NCBI RefSeq assembly: GCF_023555005.1
Contig: NZ_JAMJPJ010000001.1
Location: 124,001 to 188,000, forward strand
Source: Halomonas llamarensis
GTDB taxonomy: Bacteria > Pseudomonadota > Gammaproteobacteria > Pseudomonadales > Halomonadaceae
Direction of reading: 5' to 3'
Length of the DNA stretch: 64,000 nucleotides
The stretch's first letter is position 1. Every line of letters starts with the position of its first letter. This document shows, piece by piece, positions 19,411 to 29,591 of the stretch. The notes below the pieces were generated by a model. That model was not told where the DNA came from, searched no databases, and saw only the letters and a program-made list of their open reading frames with translations. The position numbers were made by a program, and so were the translations under genes.

Positions 19411-20679
19411 TCAACCGTAAACGTCATTGACGTTTTTCAGTGGGTAGTGCGCTGGATACGGTTTGCGCGCCACGCCGGATTCCACCGCGGCCTGCGCGAC
19501 GGCGGAAGACACGCGGTCCAACAGACGAATATCCACGGGCGTCGGAATAATGTACTCGCGACCGAAATGCATTTCGTCGCACTCGTAGGCATCGAGCACC
19601 TCTTGCGGCACCGGATCACGAGCCAAATCTTTTAGGGCGTGAACCGCGGCGACCTTCATCGCCTCATTAATACGCGTCGCACGCACGTCCAGCGCCCCGC
19701 GGAAGATAAACGGAAAGCCCAGCACGTTGTTGACCTGATTCGGGAAGTCCGACCGACCGGTGGCCATGATCACATCCGGGCGCACTTCACGCGCGACGGC
19801 TGGATGAATTTCCGGGTCAGGGTTGGTGCAGGCGAAAATCACCGGGTCCGCTGCCATCTTTTTCACCTGATCCGCGGAAAGCAGCCCCGGGCCAGAAAGC
19901 CCGACAAACACGTCGGCGCCATCAATGGCATCGTCCAGGGTGCGCATATCGGTATCCAGCGCAAACTCGGCCTTATACGCATTGATGCCTTCGCGACTTT
20001 TATGAATAACCCCACGGCGGTCGAGCATCACGAGCTTATCTTGGCTCGCGCCACAAGCCACCAGCAAACGCATACAGGCAATGGCCGCAGCACCAGCGCC
20101 CATGCAAACGATTTTCACGTCTTCAATCGATTTCCCGGCAATGTCCAAGGCGTTGAGCATACCGGCAGCGGTCACAATCGCGGTGCCATGTTGATCATCG
20201 TGAAACACGGGGATATTACACTGTTCGATCAGCGCTTTTTCGATCTCAAAGCACTCGGGGGCTTTTATATCCTCAAGATTGATACCGCCCCAGGTATCGG
20301 CGATGCGCGCCACGGTGTCGATAAACGCTTGCGGACTTTCCGCATTGACTTCGACATCGACCGAATTAATCCCGGCAAAGCGCTTAAACAGCACGCCCTT
20401 GCCTTCCATCACCGGCTTGCTCGCCATTGGACCGAGATTACCCAACCCCAAAATGGCGCTGCCATCGGAAATAACAGCCACGAGGTTGCCCTTCCCCGTA
20501 TAGCGATAGACATTCTCGCCATCACGGGCAATTTCTCGCACGGGCTCAGCCACGCCAGGACTATACGCCAACGCCAAATCCCGCCCGGTGGCAGTCGGCT
20601 TGGTTAGCTCTACCGAGAGCTTACCGGGAATGGGGTTTGCGTGATAATCCAAAGCAGCCTGCTTAAATGCATCCGTCAT
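19411..20679 (-). CDS. NAD(P)-dependent malic enzyme, short form
   Basis: Oxidative decarboxylation of malate to pyruvate. The 422-residue protein has the malic-enzyme N-terminal domain (TGRDLALAYSPGVAEPVREI), the metal-binding stretch GGINLEDIKAPECFEIE, VFHDDQHGTAIV, and a Rossmann domain with VCMGAGAAAIA. It ends after the malic enzyme domain, so the phosphotransacetylase-like extension of E. coli MaeB (759 residues) is absent. ATG 20679 (MTDAFKQAALDYH) gives the family N-terminus; the extra 10 upstream codons have no support. Cofactor preference cannot be read safely. Confidence 0.92.
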   Translation of the reverse strand: MTDAFKQAALDYHANPIPGKLSVELTKPTATGRDLALAYSPGVAEPVREIARDGENVYRYTGKGNLVAVISDGSAILGLGNLGPMASKPVMEGKGVLFKRFAGINSVDVEVNAESPQAFIDTVARIADTWGGINLEDIKAPECFEIEKALIEQCNIPVFHDDQHGTAIVTAAGMLNALDIAGKSIEDVKIVCMGAGAAAIACMRLLVACGASQDKLVMLDRRGVIHKSREGINAYKAEFALDTDMRTLDDAIDGADVFVGLSGPGLLSADQVKKMAADPVIFACTNPDPEIHPAVAREVRPDVIMATGRSDFPNQVNNVLGFPFIFRGALDVRATRINEAMKVAAVHALKDLARDPVPQEVLDAYECDEMHFGREYIIPTPVDIRLLDRVSSAVAQAAVESGVARKPYPAHYPLKNVNDVYG

Positions 20680-20885
20680 GGTCAGGGTCCAAGTTAGCGT
20701 TGAAATCAAATCGTTATTTCAGAATATAGAAAAACGCCAAGCGCCTCAAGCGCGAGGCACATAACAACACAAAACGACCGTTTATTCGACTTTTCGTTCT
20801 TTTTCACGTCATTTCGGCATTATTTACTGAAAATTATGTAAAAATACCGTCGTAACAACGGTTGCTTTAGCGTTTTTGAGTAAAA

Positions 20886-20908
20886 TTTATGGAAATTTTT
20901 TCCATAAA
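20886..20908. promoter_or_regulatory. 10-bp inverted repeat in the rpmE / malic enzyme intergenic region
   Basis: The 316-bp gap 20680-20995 separates two reverse-strand genes. It is AT-rich near the middle and holds a perfect palindrome, TTTATGGAAA (20886-20895) and TTTCCATAAA (20899-20908), with a TTT loop, about 205 bp upstream of the malic enzyme start, just beyond the rpmE terminator. It could be an operator or part of termination. Nothing else is recognisable in the gap. Confidence 0.4.
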
Positions 20909-20921
20909 AAATCACCTTTTA

Positions 20922-20950
20922 CAAAAAAACCCCCAGCCAACGCCAGGGGT
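20922..20950 (-). terminator. rho-independent terminator of rpmE
   Basis: On the reverse strand CCCCTGGC-GTTG-GCTGGGGG, with one mismatch in the stem, is followed by seven T residues, 46 bp after the rpmE stop. This is the most canonical terminator in the window. Confidence 0.9.
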
Positions 20951-20995
20951 CTAGAGATCAGCACGTCGCGTGCTTACGCGATACGGTCGAGCAAC

Positions 20996-21208
20996 TTAGC
21001 GCTTGATTGCGGCGCCAAAACGCTTGTTAAAGCGCTCTACACGGCCACCGGTGGTCGCTTGCTTCTGCTTACCGGTATAAAACGGGTGGCAGTTAGAACA
21101 CACGTCCAAGTTAAAACCTTCGTTAGACGTGGAGCCAACCTGGAACTCAGCACCGCACGAGCAAGTAGCGGTGACCGTGTGGTATTTTGGGTGGATACCT
21201 TGTTTCAT
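20996..21208 (-). CDS. rpmE: 50S ribosomal protein L31, zinc-binding type
   Basis: A 70-residue bL31 beginning [19 protein letters not shown]. The four cysteines (CSC near residue 16-18 and [13 protein letters not shown]) mark the zinc-containing form, as opposed to the cysteine-free paralogue used under zinc limitation. The start at ATG 21208 matches the family exactly. It is divergent from priA (146 bp to its TTG), as in many gammaproteobacteria. Confidence 0.97.
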   Translation of the reverse strand: MKQGIHPKYHTVTATCSCGAEFQVGSTSNEGFNLDVCSNCHPFYTGKQKQATTGGRVERFNKRFGAAIKR

Positions 21209-21354
21209 CTTGAACCTCATTGAGCTGTATGCCGCCACCTGATCACGTGCCAAGCACCGCATACGGGTTTTGAAAAACGACTAACCGGTTAATCGCTCGA
21301 ATCGCCTTGATTCAAGCGGCCGAGCATTCTAGCAAACCTAACGCCGGAGGCCAA

Positions 21355-23586
21355 TTGCCACGCACCCTTTCTGTCGCCTCGCCTATTTTACGCGTGGCGC
21401 TACCTTCCCCGCTAAGGCGCTTGTTTGACTACCTGCCCGCCGCGTCAGCCCCCGCCTGCGGCTGGCAGCCAGGCGTGCGCGTGCGCGTGCCGTTTGGGCG
21501 CCGCGAGGTCATCGGCGTGGTGATCGAGCTAGCCGAGAAGAGCGAACTGCCGCCAGCACAGCTTCGCGCGGTCAGCGAAGCCCTCGACGACGCGTCACTA
21601 CCGGCCGACTGGTTGTGGCTGTGCCGTTTTACCGCGCGCTACTACCAGCACAGCCTGGGCGATACGCTCGCCCATGCCATGCCCGCTCGGCTGCGCCAAG
21701 GCCACCCCATGGCCGGGCGCACGCAAACCCTGTGGCGGCGTTCACCCACGGCACCAGCAGAGCCGGATTTTGGCCGCGCCACCCGCCAAGCCGAGCTTTG
21801 GGCACTCCTTGGGCAACATCCGCACGGGCTACCGGGGCGGGCCATCAGCGCCCACGGTTTCAGCCACGACACACTCACACGATTGGCGCAAAAAGGGCTG
21901 ATTGAGCCCCACGACATCACGCTCACCGCGCCCGCGTCGCCCAGCGGGCACTTACTCGCCACCCCGGCGCTACCGCTTAATCGCGAGCAAGCCGCGGTAC
22001 TTTCTGCGCTGCACGAGAAGCTTGACGGCTTTCACCCCTGTCTGATCGAAGGCGTCACCGGCAGCGGCAAAACCGAAGTCTATTTGCAGCTGATCGAAGC
22101 CGTCGCCACCAAGGGCAAGCAGTCGCTGGTGCTGGTACCAGAAATTGGCCTCACGCCGCAAACGCTGGCGCGCTTTCGTCGCCGCTTTAACGTGCCGGTG
22201 CTCGCGCTGCACTCGGGCCTCACCGACCCCGAACGCCTTGACGTGTGGGAGGCTGCCGCCAGCGGTCGCGCGTTGATCATCATCGGCACCCGCTCGGCGA
22301 TTTTCACCCCGCTTGCCAACCCCGGCGCGATCATCGTCGACGAAGAGCACGATGGCTCCTACAAACAGCAGGATGGCCTGCGTTATCACGCCCGCGACCT
22401 TGCCGTCGCCCGCGCCCATCACCACCAAATCCCGGTGGTGCTAGGCAGCGCCACGCCCTCTTTAGAGAGCTTGCAGCGCGGGCTCGACGGCACTTACCGT
22501 CATCTACATTTGATCCAGCGCGCCAGCCGCCACCCGCCGGCAAAACTCGAATTGACCGACCTGCGCCACCAGCGGCGCCAGGGCGGGCTATTGCCCAGTG
22601 CCATCAAAGCGATCAAACACACGCTCAAAGCGGGCAAACAAGTGCTGATTTTTATCAACCGCCGCGGCTTTGCACCCACCCTTGCCTGCCACGCCTGCGG
22701 CTGGATGGCCGAGTGTGGCGCCTGCGATGCGCGCATGACGCTGCACCGCCAACCACCGCTACTGGCCTGCCACCACTGCGACAGCCGTCGTGCGCTGCCG
22801 GATGCGTGCCCCGATTGCGGCAGCGGCGACCTGCGTGCGCTTGGCGCGGGCACCGAACGCACCGAAGAAACACTGCAAGGCTTGTTCCCCAACACCACGG
22901 TCTACCGCATCGACCGCGACAGCACTCGGCGTAAAGACAGCTTCGAGCAAATCATCAAGGAAATTCAGCGCGGCGAGCCATGCCTTCTGGTGGGGACGCA
23001 AATGCTGGCAAAGGGTCACCACTTGCCCCATGTCACGCTGGTGGTGGTGATCAATGCCGACGGCGGCCTTTATGCGGCCGACTTTCGCGCCCTGGAGCAC
23101 AGCGCACAGCTATTGGAACAGGTCGCTGGGCGTGCCGGGCGTGCCGCCGACCCCGGCCGTGTGCTGGTGCAAACGCTCCACCCCGATGACCCGCACCTTA
23201 GCCAACTGGCCGAGCACGGCTACGGAGCACTTGCGCGCCACTTGCTTGAAGAACGACGCATCGCGCAGCTGCCACCGTTTAGTTTTATGGCGCTGTTGCG
23301 CGTGGAAAGCCCGCAGGTCGATGCCGCCACGACGCTGGCTCAAGAAGCCGCACACTACCTACACGAATGGATTCACACCCAGCAAAGCCCAGTGCGCTGT
23401 TTAGGCCCGGTGCCGGCGCCCATGGAACGACGCCAGAACCGCTACCACCTGCACGTCATGCTTAGCGCCGGCAAACGCAGCCAGCTTCATCAGGCCGCCA
23501 GCGTGCTGGTGCAGTGGCTGGAACAAAGCCGCGAAGCACGCCGCGTGCGCTGGTCGCTGGACATCGACCCACAGAGCCTTACCTGA
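21355..23586 (+). CDS. priA: primosomal replication-restart helicase PriA
   Basis: PriA reloads the replisome at collapsed forks. The 743-residue protein shows the N-terminal 3'-DNA-binding domain (RVALPSPLRRLFDYLPA), Walker A GVTGSGKTEVY, DEEH box, and a cysteine-rich zinc region (CHACGWMAECGACD, CHHCDS, CPDCGSGDL). Helicase motifs GTQMLAKGHH and QVAGRAGRA follow. The start is inferred as TTG 21355, because GGAGG lies at 21346-21350 and the first conserved residues follow at once; an in-frame TTG at 21307 lacks such a site. It is divergent from rpmE and precedes argS by 108 bp. Confidence 0.94.
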   Translation: MPRTLSVASPILRVALPSPLRRLFDYLPAASAPACGWQPGVRVRVPFGRREVIGVVIELAEKSELPPAQLRAVSEALDDASLPADWLWLCRFTARYYQHSLGDTLAHAMPARLRQGHPMAGRTQTLWRRSPTAPAEPDFGRATRQAELWALLGQHPHGLPGRAISAHGFSHDTLTRLAQKGLIEPHDITLTAPASPSGHLLATPALPLNREQAAVLSALHEKLDGFHPCLIEGVTGSGKTEVYLQLIEAVATKGKQSLVLVPEIGLTPQTLARFRRRFNVPVLALHSGLTDPERLDVWEAAASGRALIIIGTRSAIFTPLANPGAIIVDEEHDGSYKQQDGLRYHARDLAVARAHHHQIPVVLGSATPSLESLQRGLDGTYRHLHLIQRASRHPPAKLELTDLRHQRRQGGLLPSAIKAIKHTLKAGKQVLIFINRRGFAPTLACHACGWMAECGACDARMTLHRQPPLLACHHCDSRRALPDACPDCGSGDLRALGAGTERTEETLQGLFPNTTVYRIDRDSTRRKDSFEQIIKEIQRGEPCLLVGTQMLAKGHHLPHVTLVVVINADGGLYAADFRALEHSAQLLEQVAGRAGRAADPGRVLVQTLHPDDPHLSQLAEHGYGALARHLLEERRIAQLPPFSFMALLRVESPQVDAATTLAQEAAHYLHEWIHTQQSPVRCLGPVPAPMERRQNRYHLHVMLSAGKRSQLHQAASVLVQWLEQSREARRVRWSLDIDPQSLT

Positions 23587-23694
23587 CACGACGGTTTGAA
23601 AGTAGGCGACAATCGCCGATAATACGTTTTTTACGATGTGCGCCCGTTATAGGCGCCCGCGCACGCCGCCACCGACGTTACCCGGATACTGCCC

Positions 23695-25380
23695 ATGAAA
23701 GACACCATTGTTTCGCTGCTCGAAGGCGCCGTTGCCACGCTCAAGCACCAAGGTGTGCTGCCAAGCGACCTCAGCCCGACGATCAAAGTCGACCCCACCA
23801 AAGATAAAGCCCACGGCGATTACGCCACCAACTTGGCGCTGGCCATGGCCAAACCCGCGGGCATGAAACCGCGCGAGCTAGCAGAAGCTGTGATCGACGC
23901 CTTACCGGAAAGCGACGCCGTGCAAAAAACCGAGATTGCCGGCCCCGGTTTTATCAACTTTTTCGCCGCCGCCGATGCCGCCGCGCAAGTCGTGGCACAA
24001 GTGCTCGATTGCGGCGACACCTTTGGCCGCAGCATGCTCGGCAAAGGTGAAAAGGTGCAGGTCGAGTTTGTCTCTGCCAACCCCACCGGTCCTTTGCACG
24101 TGGGCCACGGTCGCGGCGCGGCGATTGGCGATTGCCTATGCCGACTGCTCGAAGCGACCGGTTATGACGTCACCCGTGAGTTTTATTACAACGATGCTGG
24201 CGCTCAGATCAAAAAACTGGCGCTCTCGGTACAGGCGCGCGCTAAGGGCTTGGGCCCAGAAGACGCCAGCTGGCCCCAGGATGGCTACCGCGGCGAGTAC
24301 ATCGTCGATGTCGCCAACGACTACCTCGCGGGCAAAACCGTCACCGCCGACGACCGCGAGGTGACCGCTTCAGCCGACTCAAATGATCTTGACGCGATTC
24401 AAGCCTTCGCCGTGGCATGGCTGCGCCGCGAGCAGGATTTAGACCTCAAGGCGTTCGGCGTTGAATTCGACGTCTATTTTCTCGAATCGTCGCTGTATGA
24501 AGATGGCAAGGTCGATGCCACCGTTGAGAAGCTGATCAGTGGCGGCCACACGTATGAGCAAGACGGCGCCCTGTGGCTGCGTACTACCGACTTCGGCGAC
24601 GACAAAGACCGCGTGATGCGCAAGCGCGAAGGCGGCTACACCTACTTCCTACCCGACGTCGCCTACCACCTCGATAAGTGGCAGCGCGGCTTCAACACCG
24701 TGATCAACGAGCAAGGCGCCGACCACCACTCCACCGTGACCCGTGTGCGTGCCGGCCTACAGGCGCTGGAAGTCGGCATCCCCAACGGCTGGCCGGATTA
24801 CGTGCTGCACCAGATGGTGATGGTGACCCGCTCAGGCGTCGAGGTAAAACTCTCCAAGCGCGCAGGCAGCTACGTGACCGTGCGCGATTTAATCGACGAA
24901 GTCGGCCGTGACGCGACCCGCTTTTTCTTGGCTGCCCGCCGCGCCGATTCGCAGCTGACGTTTGATATTGATCTCGCGCGCTCGCAGTCTAACGATAACC
25001 CGGTGTACTACATTCAGTACGCCCACGCGCGGGTGTGCAGTATGTTGCGCAAAGCCCAAGACGCCGATCAGCCGTTCATGCACGACTTAGCGCTGGAACA
25101 CTTGGCGCTGCTCGACAGCGATCAGGAAAAAGCCGTGCTCAATCGCTTAGCACGCTTTCCTGACGTGGTCGAACATGCCGCCAAAAACCGCGAACCGCAG
25201 CAGGTCGCGCAGTACCTGCTGGATCTTGCCGGCGATTTCCACACCTGCTACAACGCAGTGAAAGTCATGGTCGATGACGATGCCACCCGTAACGCCCGTT
25301 TGAGCCTTGGTCTGGCGACACGCCAGGTGCTACGCAACGGCCTTGATTTGATGGGTGTTAGCGCACCAGAGGAGATGTAA
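23695..25380 (+). CDS. argS: arginyl-tRNA synthetase
   Basis: A class-I aminoacyl-tRNA synthetase of 561 residues. The HIGH-type motif appears as [18 protein letters not shown] and the KMSKS-type loop as [13 protein letters not shown]. The N-terminal arginyl-specific domain and the C-terminal anticodon-binding (DALR) domain around [24 protein letters not shown] are complete. The GTG start of the FtsN-like gene follows 3 bp after its stop, so the two are co-transcribed. Confidence 0.97.
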   Translation: MKDTIVSLLEGAVATLKHQGVLPSDLSPTIKVDPTKDKAHGDYATNLALAMAKPAGMKPRELAEAVIDALPESDAVQKTEIAGPGFINFFAAADAAAQVVAQVLDCGDTFGRSMLGKGEKVQVEFVSANPTGPLHVGHGRGAAIGDCLCRLLEATGYDVTREFYYNDAGAQIKKLALSVQARAKGLGPEDASWPQDGYRGEYIVDVANDYLAGKTVTADDREVTASADSNDLDAIQAFAVAWLRREQDLDLKAFGVEFDVYFLESSLYEDGKVDATVEKLISGGHTYEQDGALWLRTTDFGDDKDRVMRKREGGYTYFLPDVAYHLDKWQRGFNTVINEQGADHHSTVTRVRAGLQALEVGIPNGWPDYVLHQMVMVTRSGVEVKLSKRAGSYVTVRDLIDEVGRDATRFFLAARRADSQLTFDIDLARSQSNDNPVYYIQYAHARVCSMLRKAQDADQPFMHDLALEHLALLDSDQEKAVLNRLARFPDVVEHAAKNREPQQVAQYLLDLAGDFHTCYNAVKVMVDDDATRNARLSLGLATRQVLRNGLDLMGVSAPEEM

Positions 25381-25383
25381 CCC

Positions 25384-26154
25384 GTGGCCACCCCGCGCAA
25401 AAAAACCACCCGTGGCGCCACCTCTCAGCGTAAAAAGTCCGCTAAAAAGCAGGCGGGGTTTCGGCTACCCGGCTGGCTATGGGGGTTGGCCGGGATGGCG
25501 GCGGGGTTCTTTCTGGCGCAGCATCAGCATGGCACCGCACCGTGGCAGGAGCCGCCGGACGACACGCCCCAAGCCACGGTGATCTCCAAAGAGCAGCGCG
25601 AGGCCCAAGACGCCGCCCGGAAAACCGAGCAGGACGCCCAGCCCTCGATGCCGACGTTTGAGTTTTACACGCTGCTCCCAGAAACCGAGGTGATTGCCCC
25701 CGGTGGCGCATTGCCTTCTAGCGTCAATCGCCCGGAGGCAGCCACCAATGCCACTGACATCATCGCTGAACCGCCAGCGGAGGAATCAACGCCAAGCGAC
25801 AGCACACCCGCCGTCAGCGAGGATGACCCCATCGCTCAAGTGATCGCGGCCAATAGCGATGACGTCAATACAGCCACTACTGCGCCAACCGAGACACCGC
25901 CAGGGCGCTACATGCTGCAGGCGGCCTCGTTTCGCGAATTCAATGATGCCGAACAGCTACGTAGCCGACTGCGTAATTTGAGCCTACTGGCACAAATTAG
26001 TGAAGTGCAGGCTGGCGGCAACACCTGGCACCGGGTCCAGGTTGGCCCTTACGAAGACACCCGCGAGCTCAACCGAGCGCAGGATTTGATGAACACACAA
26101 GGCATTGAGCCACTTTTGATCCAGTTACAGAACGGAAAGACGCGCCAGAACTGA
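25384..26154 (+). CDS. ftsN: SPOR-domain cell-division protein, FtsN-like
   Basis: A 256-residue single-pass protein: a short Lys/Arg/Thr-rich cytoplasmic tail, a membrane segment (LWGLAGMAAGFFLAQ, about residues 31-46), and a long Pro/Thr/Glu-rich periplasmic linker. It ends in a C-terminal SPOR domain (GRYMLQAASFREFNDAEQL to WHRVQVGPYED), which binds denuded septal peptidoglycan. The layout and the position before hslVU and near priA match FtsN of E. coli, which triggers septal synthesis. GTG start 25384. Sequence identity to FtsN outside SPOR is not evident, so the symbol rests mainly on architecture and synteny. Confidence 0.78.
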   Translation: MATPRKKTTRGATSQRKKSAKKQAGFRLPGWLWGLAGMAAGFFLAQHQHGTAPWQEPPDDTPQATVISKEQREAQDAARKTEQDAQPSMPTFEFYTLLPETEVIAPGGALPSSVNRPEAATNATDIIAEPPAEESTPSDSTPAVSEDDPIAQVIAANSDDVNTATTAPTETPPGRYMLQAASFREFNDAEQLRSRLRNLSLLAQISEVQAGGNTWHRVQVGPYEDTRELNRAQDLMNTQGIEPLLIQLQNGKTRQN

Positions 26155-26175
26155 AAAACGTACCAACGCACCCTA

Positions 26176-26213
26176 GCGGGCGGTTGATTTTTTATCGGCC
26201 GCCCGCATTTTGT
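26176..26213 (+). terminator. hairpin between the ftsN-like gene and hslV
   Basis: GCGGGCGG (26176-26183) pairs with CCGCCCGC (26199-26206) and is followed by ATTTTGTTG. It probably ends the argS-ftsN transcript. A second GC-rich palindrome and an eight-T run lie just downstream (26220-26260), within the likely hslV leader. Confidence 0.6.
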
Positions 26214-26293
26214 TGGGACTCGCTTTTTTTTCAGCGGCCGCCTTAGCGGCCGGTTCGTCATCGGGAGTTCGCCTCCCACAAGGAGTTATCTCC

Positions 26294-26812
26294 ATGACTA
26301 CGATTGTTTCCGTGCGTCGCGGTGACCAAGTTGCCCTGGCGGGGGATGGCCAGGTGTCGCTAGGCAACACCGTGATGAAAGGCAACGCCAGTAAAGTCCG
26401 CCGCCTCTACCGCGGCAAAGTGCTGGCCGGGTTTGCTGGTGGCACCGCCGATGCCTTCACGCTGTTTGAGCGCTTTGAAGCGCAGCTAGAGAAATACCAA
26501 GGCCACCTCACCAAGGCCGCTGTGGAGCTGGCGAAAGACTGGCGCACCGATCGTGCTTTGCGCCGCTTAGAAGCGCTGTTGGCGGTGGCCGACCACAGCG
26601 CCTCGCTGATCATTACCGGCAATGGCGATGTGGTTGAACCCGAACGTGGCATTATCGCCATCGGCTCCGGCGGCAACTTCGCGCTTTCAAGCGCCCGGGC
26701 GCTTTTGGAAAACACCGATCTTTCGGCGCGTGAGATTACCGAGAAGTCGTTAGAGATCGCCGGTGACATCTGCGTGTTCACCAACCACCACGTCACGATG
26801 GAAGAGCTATAA
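26294..26812 (+). CDS. hslV: HslV, proteolytic subunit of the HslUV protease
   Basis: A 172-residue proteasome-beta-like peptidase. It begins [20 protein letters not shown]; the first Thr after Met removal is the nucleophile. ATG 26294 is fixed by this N-terminus and by AGGAG at 26281-26285; the frame is open further upstream but without meaning. It forms two stacked hexamers capped by HslU. hslU follows after 3 bp, so the subunits are co-transcribed. Heat-shock regulation is typical of the family, but I could not identify a convincing sigma-32 promoter. Confidence 0.97.
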   Translation: MTTIVSVRRGDQVALAGDGQVSLGNTVMKGNASKVRRLYRGKVLAGFAGGTADAFTLFERFEAQLEKYQGHLTKAAVELAKDWRTDRALRRLEALLAVADHSASLIITGNGDVVEPERGIIAIGSGGNFALSSARALLENTDLSAREITEKSLEIAGDICVFTNHHVTMEEL

Positions 26813-26815
26813 GCC

Positions 26816-28138
26816 ATGACACAGATGACTCCCCGCGAGATCGTTCACGCGTTAGATCAGTTCATCATCGGCCAGCAAGATGCCAAGCGCGCCGTCGCCG
26901 TCGCCCTACGTAACCGCTGGCGCCGCATGCAGCTCGACGACGAGCTGCGCTCTGAAGTGACGCCCAAAAACATCCTGATGATCGGCCCGACCGGCGTAGG
27001 CAAAACGGAAATTGCCCGCCGCTTGGCCAAGCTTGCCCGCGCACCCTTTATCAAGATAGAAGCGACCAAGTTCACCGAAGTGGGCTATGTGGGCCGCGAT
27101 GTCGAATCGATCATCCGCGATTTGATGGAAGCCGCGATCAAAATGGTGCGCGAGCAAGCCAAAGAAGAGGTTAGCCACCGCGCCGAAGACGCGGCGGAAG
27201 ACCGCATCCTTGATGCGCTGCTGCCGCCGCCCCGTGGCCAGGAAGACCAACCTCGCGAAGATAACGGCACACGTCAGGCCTTCCGCAAAAAGCTACGCGA
27301 AGGCCAGCTCGATGACAAAGAGATCGATATCGAGCTTTCCCAGCAGGGGCCGAACGTGGATATCATGACGCCCCCGGGCATGGAAGAAATGACTCAACAG
27401 CTGTCGAGCTTGTTCTCCAACATGGGCCAGCAAAAGCGCGAAACGCGCCGCGTCAACGTCAAAGACGCCTTTGGCCTGCTGCGCGACGAGGAAGCGGGCA
27501 AGCTGGTCAACGAAGAGGATATCAAATCGCGTGCGGTGGAAGCCGTCGAGCAGCATGGCATCGTGTTTCTGGATGAGATCGACAAAGTCGCCAAAGGCAG
27601 CGGCCAATCCAGCGGTGGCGAGGTTTCCCGCGAGGGCGTACAGCGCGACTTATTGCCGTTGATCGAAGGCTCCACCGTCTCGACCAAGCACGGCATGGTG
27701 AAGACCGACCATATCCTGTTCATCGCCTCGGGGGCGTTTCACCTATCGCGTCCGTCAGATTTGATTCCCGAATTACAGGGTCGCCTGCCGATTCGCGTTG
27801 AACTCGATGCGCTCACCCCAGGGGATTTTAAACGCATCCTCACCGAGCCGTCGGCATCGCTGACCAGGCAGTATCAGGCGTTACTGGCCACCGAAGGGCT
27901 GGATATTGAATTCACCCCTGACGGTATCGAGCGTATCGCCGAGATTGCCTGGCAGGTTAACGAAGGCACCGAAAATATTGGCGCACGCCGCCTCCACACG
28001 GTGATGGAGCGACTCTTGGAAGAAGCCTCTTTCCGCGGCGGCGATATGGAAAGCCCGCTTTCGATCGACGCCGACTACGTCAACGCGCAGCTTGGCGAAC
28101 TTGCCGTTGACGAAGATCTCTCGCGCTATATCTTGTAA
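26816..28138 (+). CDS. hslU: HslU, ATPase subunit of the HslUV protease
   Basis: A 440-residue AAA+ unfoldase of the Clp/Hsp100 class. Visible: [22 protein letters not shown], Walker [14 protein letters not shown], the pore-loop motif GYVGRDVES, and Walker B VFLDEIDK. The inserted I-domain spans about residues 110-240 with acidic low complexity. The protein ends with the conserved C-terminal EDLSRYIL, which inserts into HslV to activate it. The length equals the family norm. Confidence 0.98.
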   Translation: MTQMTPREIVHALDQFIIGQQDAKRAVAVALRNRWRRMQLDDELRSEVTPKNILMIGPTGVGKTEIARRLAKLARAPFIKIEATKFTEVGYVGRDVESIIRDLMEAAIKMVREQAKEEVSHRAEDAAEDRILDALLPPPRGQEDQPREDNGTRQAFRKKLREGQLDDKEIDIELSQQGPNVDIMTPPGMEEMTQQLSSLFSNMGQQKRETRRVNVKDAFGLLRDEEAGKLVNEEDIKSRAVEAVEQHGIVFLDEIDKVAKGSGQSSGGEVSREGVQRDLLPLIEGSTVSTKHGMVKTDHILFIASGAFHLSRPSDLIPELQGRLPIRVELDALTPGDFKRILTEPSASLTRQYQALLATEGLDIEFTPDGIERIAEIAWQVNEGTENIGARRLHTVMERLLEEASFRGGDMESPLSIDADYVNAQLGELAVDEDLSRYIL

Positions 28139-28175
28139 ATCATACCTTGTAAAACATGGTGTCATCCGCCACCTT

Positions 28176-28237
28176 CAAACTGCCTAGCTTAGCTGGGCAG
28201 TTTGCGCTAGTTCTTATCTATGCTAGTTCTTATCTAT
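28176..28237 (+). terminator. hairpin after hslU plus a 16-bp tandem duplication
   Basis: CAAACTGCC (28176-28184) and GGCAGTTTG (28196-28204) form a 9-bp stem 38 bp beyond hslU; the following sequence is only weakly T-rich. Immediately after, the 16-mer GCTAGTTCTTATCTAT occurs twice in tandem (28206-28221, 28222-28237) just upstream of the DUF971 gene. Confidence 0.55.
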
Positions 28238-28263
28238 GTTAGCCCCAGCCATGAGGCACCGTC

Positions 28264-28647
28264 ATGAGCGCTAATACCCCCAGCCGCGTTCACTACCATA
28301 AGCAAGCCCGCGAACTTGAACTCGGCTATGCCAACGGCGAAAACTATCGGCTACCGATTGAGCTTTTGCGCGTGTTCTCGCCTTCTGCGGAAGTGCGCGG
28401 GCACGGCGGCGATACAGCCGTCTTGCAAGTCGGCAAAAAACACATTGGCCTACAAAACATCACCCCGGCGGGCAACTACGCCCTCAAACTGCATTTTGAC
28501 GACGGCCACGACAGCGGCCTGTTTAGTTGGAACTATCTCTACGAGCTCGCCACTCACCAAGACGATTATTGGCGCGATTATTTACAACGCTTGGAAGACG
28601 CGGGCGCTTCCCGCGAGCCGTCAGGCATCGAGGTTAAGTCGATCTAG
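28264..28647 (+). CDS. DUF971 (gamma-butyrobetaine hydroxylase-like N-terminal) protein
   Basis: A 127-residue protein with the DUF971 fold signatures: ARELELGYANGENYRLPIELLRVFSPSAEVRG, GNYALKLHFDDGHDSGLFSWNYLYEL. The same small zinc-associated domain is found at the N-terminus of gamma-butyrobetaine hydroxylase. Stand-alone bacterial forms have no established function that I can state with confidence; some are linked to iron-sulfur protein biology. It lies between hslU and ubiE, a common gammaproteobacterial position. Confidence 0.88.
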   Translation: MSANTPSRVHYHKQARELELGYANGENYRLPIELLRVFSPSAEVRGHGGDTAVLQVGKKHIGLQNITPAGNYALKLHFDDGHDSGLFSWNYLYELATHQDDYWRDYLQRLEDAGASREPSGIEVKSI

Positions 28648-28741
28648 GTAAGCGCAGACAAATCGGGGCAGACAAGGCTACAATGGTATTCAACTATTTC
28701 ACCCACGGTTTAACCGTCTCGACTTCGGGAGCTACCGCCCC

Positions 28742-29497
28742 ATGAGCCCCACGGAAAAGCGCACGACCCACTTCGGTTACGAAGAAGTGTCGGTCGATGA
28801 GAAAGCGTCTCGCGTCGCCGATGTTTTCCACTCCGTTGCCGCCCGTTATGACGTCATGAATGACCTGATGTCGATGGGCATCCACCGCCTGTGGAAGCGT
28901 CTTACGATTGAGCGCTCGGGCGTTCGCCCTGGCCACCAGGTACTGGATATTGCTGGCGGCACGGGCGATTTAACGCTTAAGTTTTCGCGCATGGTGGGCC
29001 CGCGCGGCAAGGTCGTACTCGCCGATATCAACGCCTCTATGCTGCACGTTGGGCGCGACAAGCTGATGGATAACGGCGTGGGCGGCAATGTCGAGTACGT
29101 GCAAGCCAATGCCGAGTGCTTGCCGTTTCCCGATAACAGCTTTGACTGCATCACCATTGCTTTTGGCCTGCGCAACGTCACCGATAAAGACGCTGCGCTG
29201 CGTTCGATGGCGCGCGTGCTAAAACCCGGCGGGCGTCTGCTCGTGCTGGAGTTTTCCAAGCCTAACAACCCGCTGCTCACCAAGGCGTACGATGAATATT
29301 CGTTCCGTTTGCTGCCCAAAATAGGGCAGTTTGTGGCGGGCGATGAAGAAAGTTACCGCTACTTGGCCGAGTCCATCCGCATGCACCCGGATCAAGAAAC
29401 CCTCAAAGGCATGATGGAAACCGCGGGGCTAGACCGCGTGGAGTACACCAACCTGACCGGTGGTATTGTCGCGCTGCACCGCGGCATTAAGTTATGA
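28742..29497 (+). CDS. ubiE: bifunctional demethylmenaquinone / ubiquinone C-methyltransferase UbiE
   Basis: A SAM-dependent methyltransferase of 251 residues acting in ubiquinone (and menaquinone, if made) synthesis. It has the SAM motif [15 protein letters not shown], the UbiE signature [23 protein letters not shown], and the second signature [17 protein letters not shown]. It is first in a ubiE-ubiJ-ubiB-hisE-tatABC run on one strand. Confidence 0.97.
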   Translation: MSPTEKRTTHFGYEEVSVDEKASRVADVFHSVAARYDVMNDLMSMGIHRLWKRLTIERSGVRPGHQVLDIAGGTGDLTLKFSRMVGPRGKVVLADINASMLHVGRDKLMDNGVGGNVEYVQANAECLPFPDNSFDCITIAFGLRNVTDKDAALRSMARVLKPGGRLLVLEFSKPNNPLLTKAYDEYSFRLLPKIGQFVAGDEESYRYLAESIRMHPDQETLKGMMETAGLDRVEYTNLTGGIVALHRGIKL

Positions 29498-29591
29498 GGC
29501 AACCAACAACGCCAGCATCAATGAAGCCAGTATTGATGACATTCGCATTGATGAAGTTAGCCACAAAGAATTCAGCGACGATGAGGTCAGC

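Noticed and set aside
19639..20607. 322-codon open frame opposite the malic enzyme gene
   Set aside because: Same reason: His/Arg/Asn-rich shadow of a complete conserved enzyme.
20996..21262. longer start for rpmE at 21262
   Set aside because: The family N-terminus MKQGIHP starts at 21208; the extra 18 codons are upstream leader.
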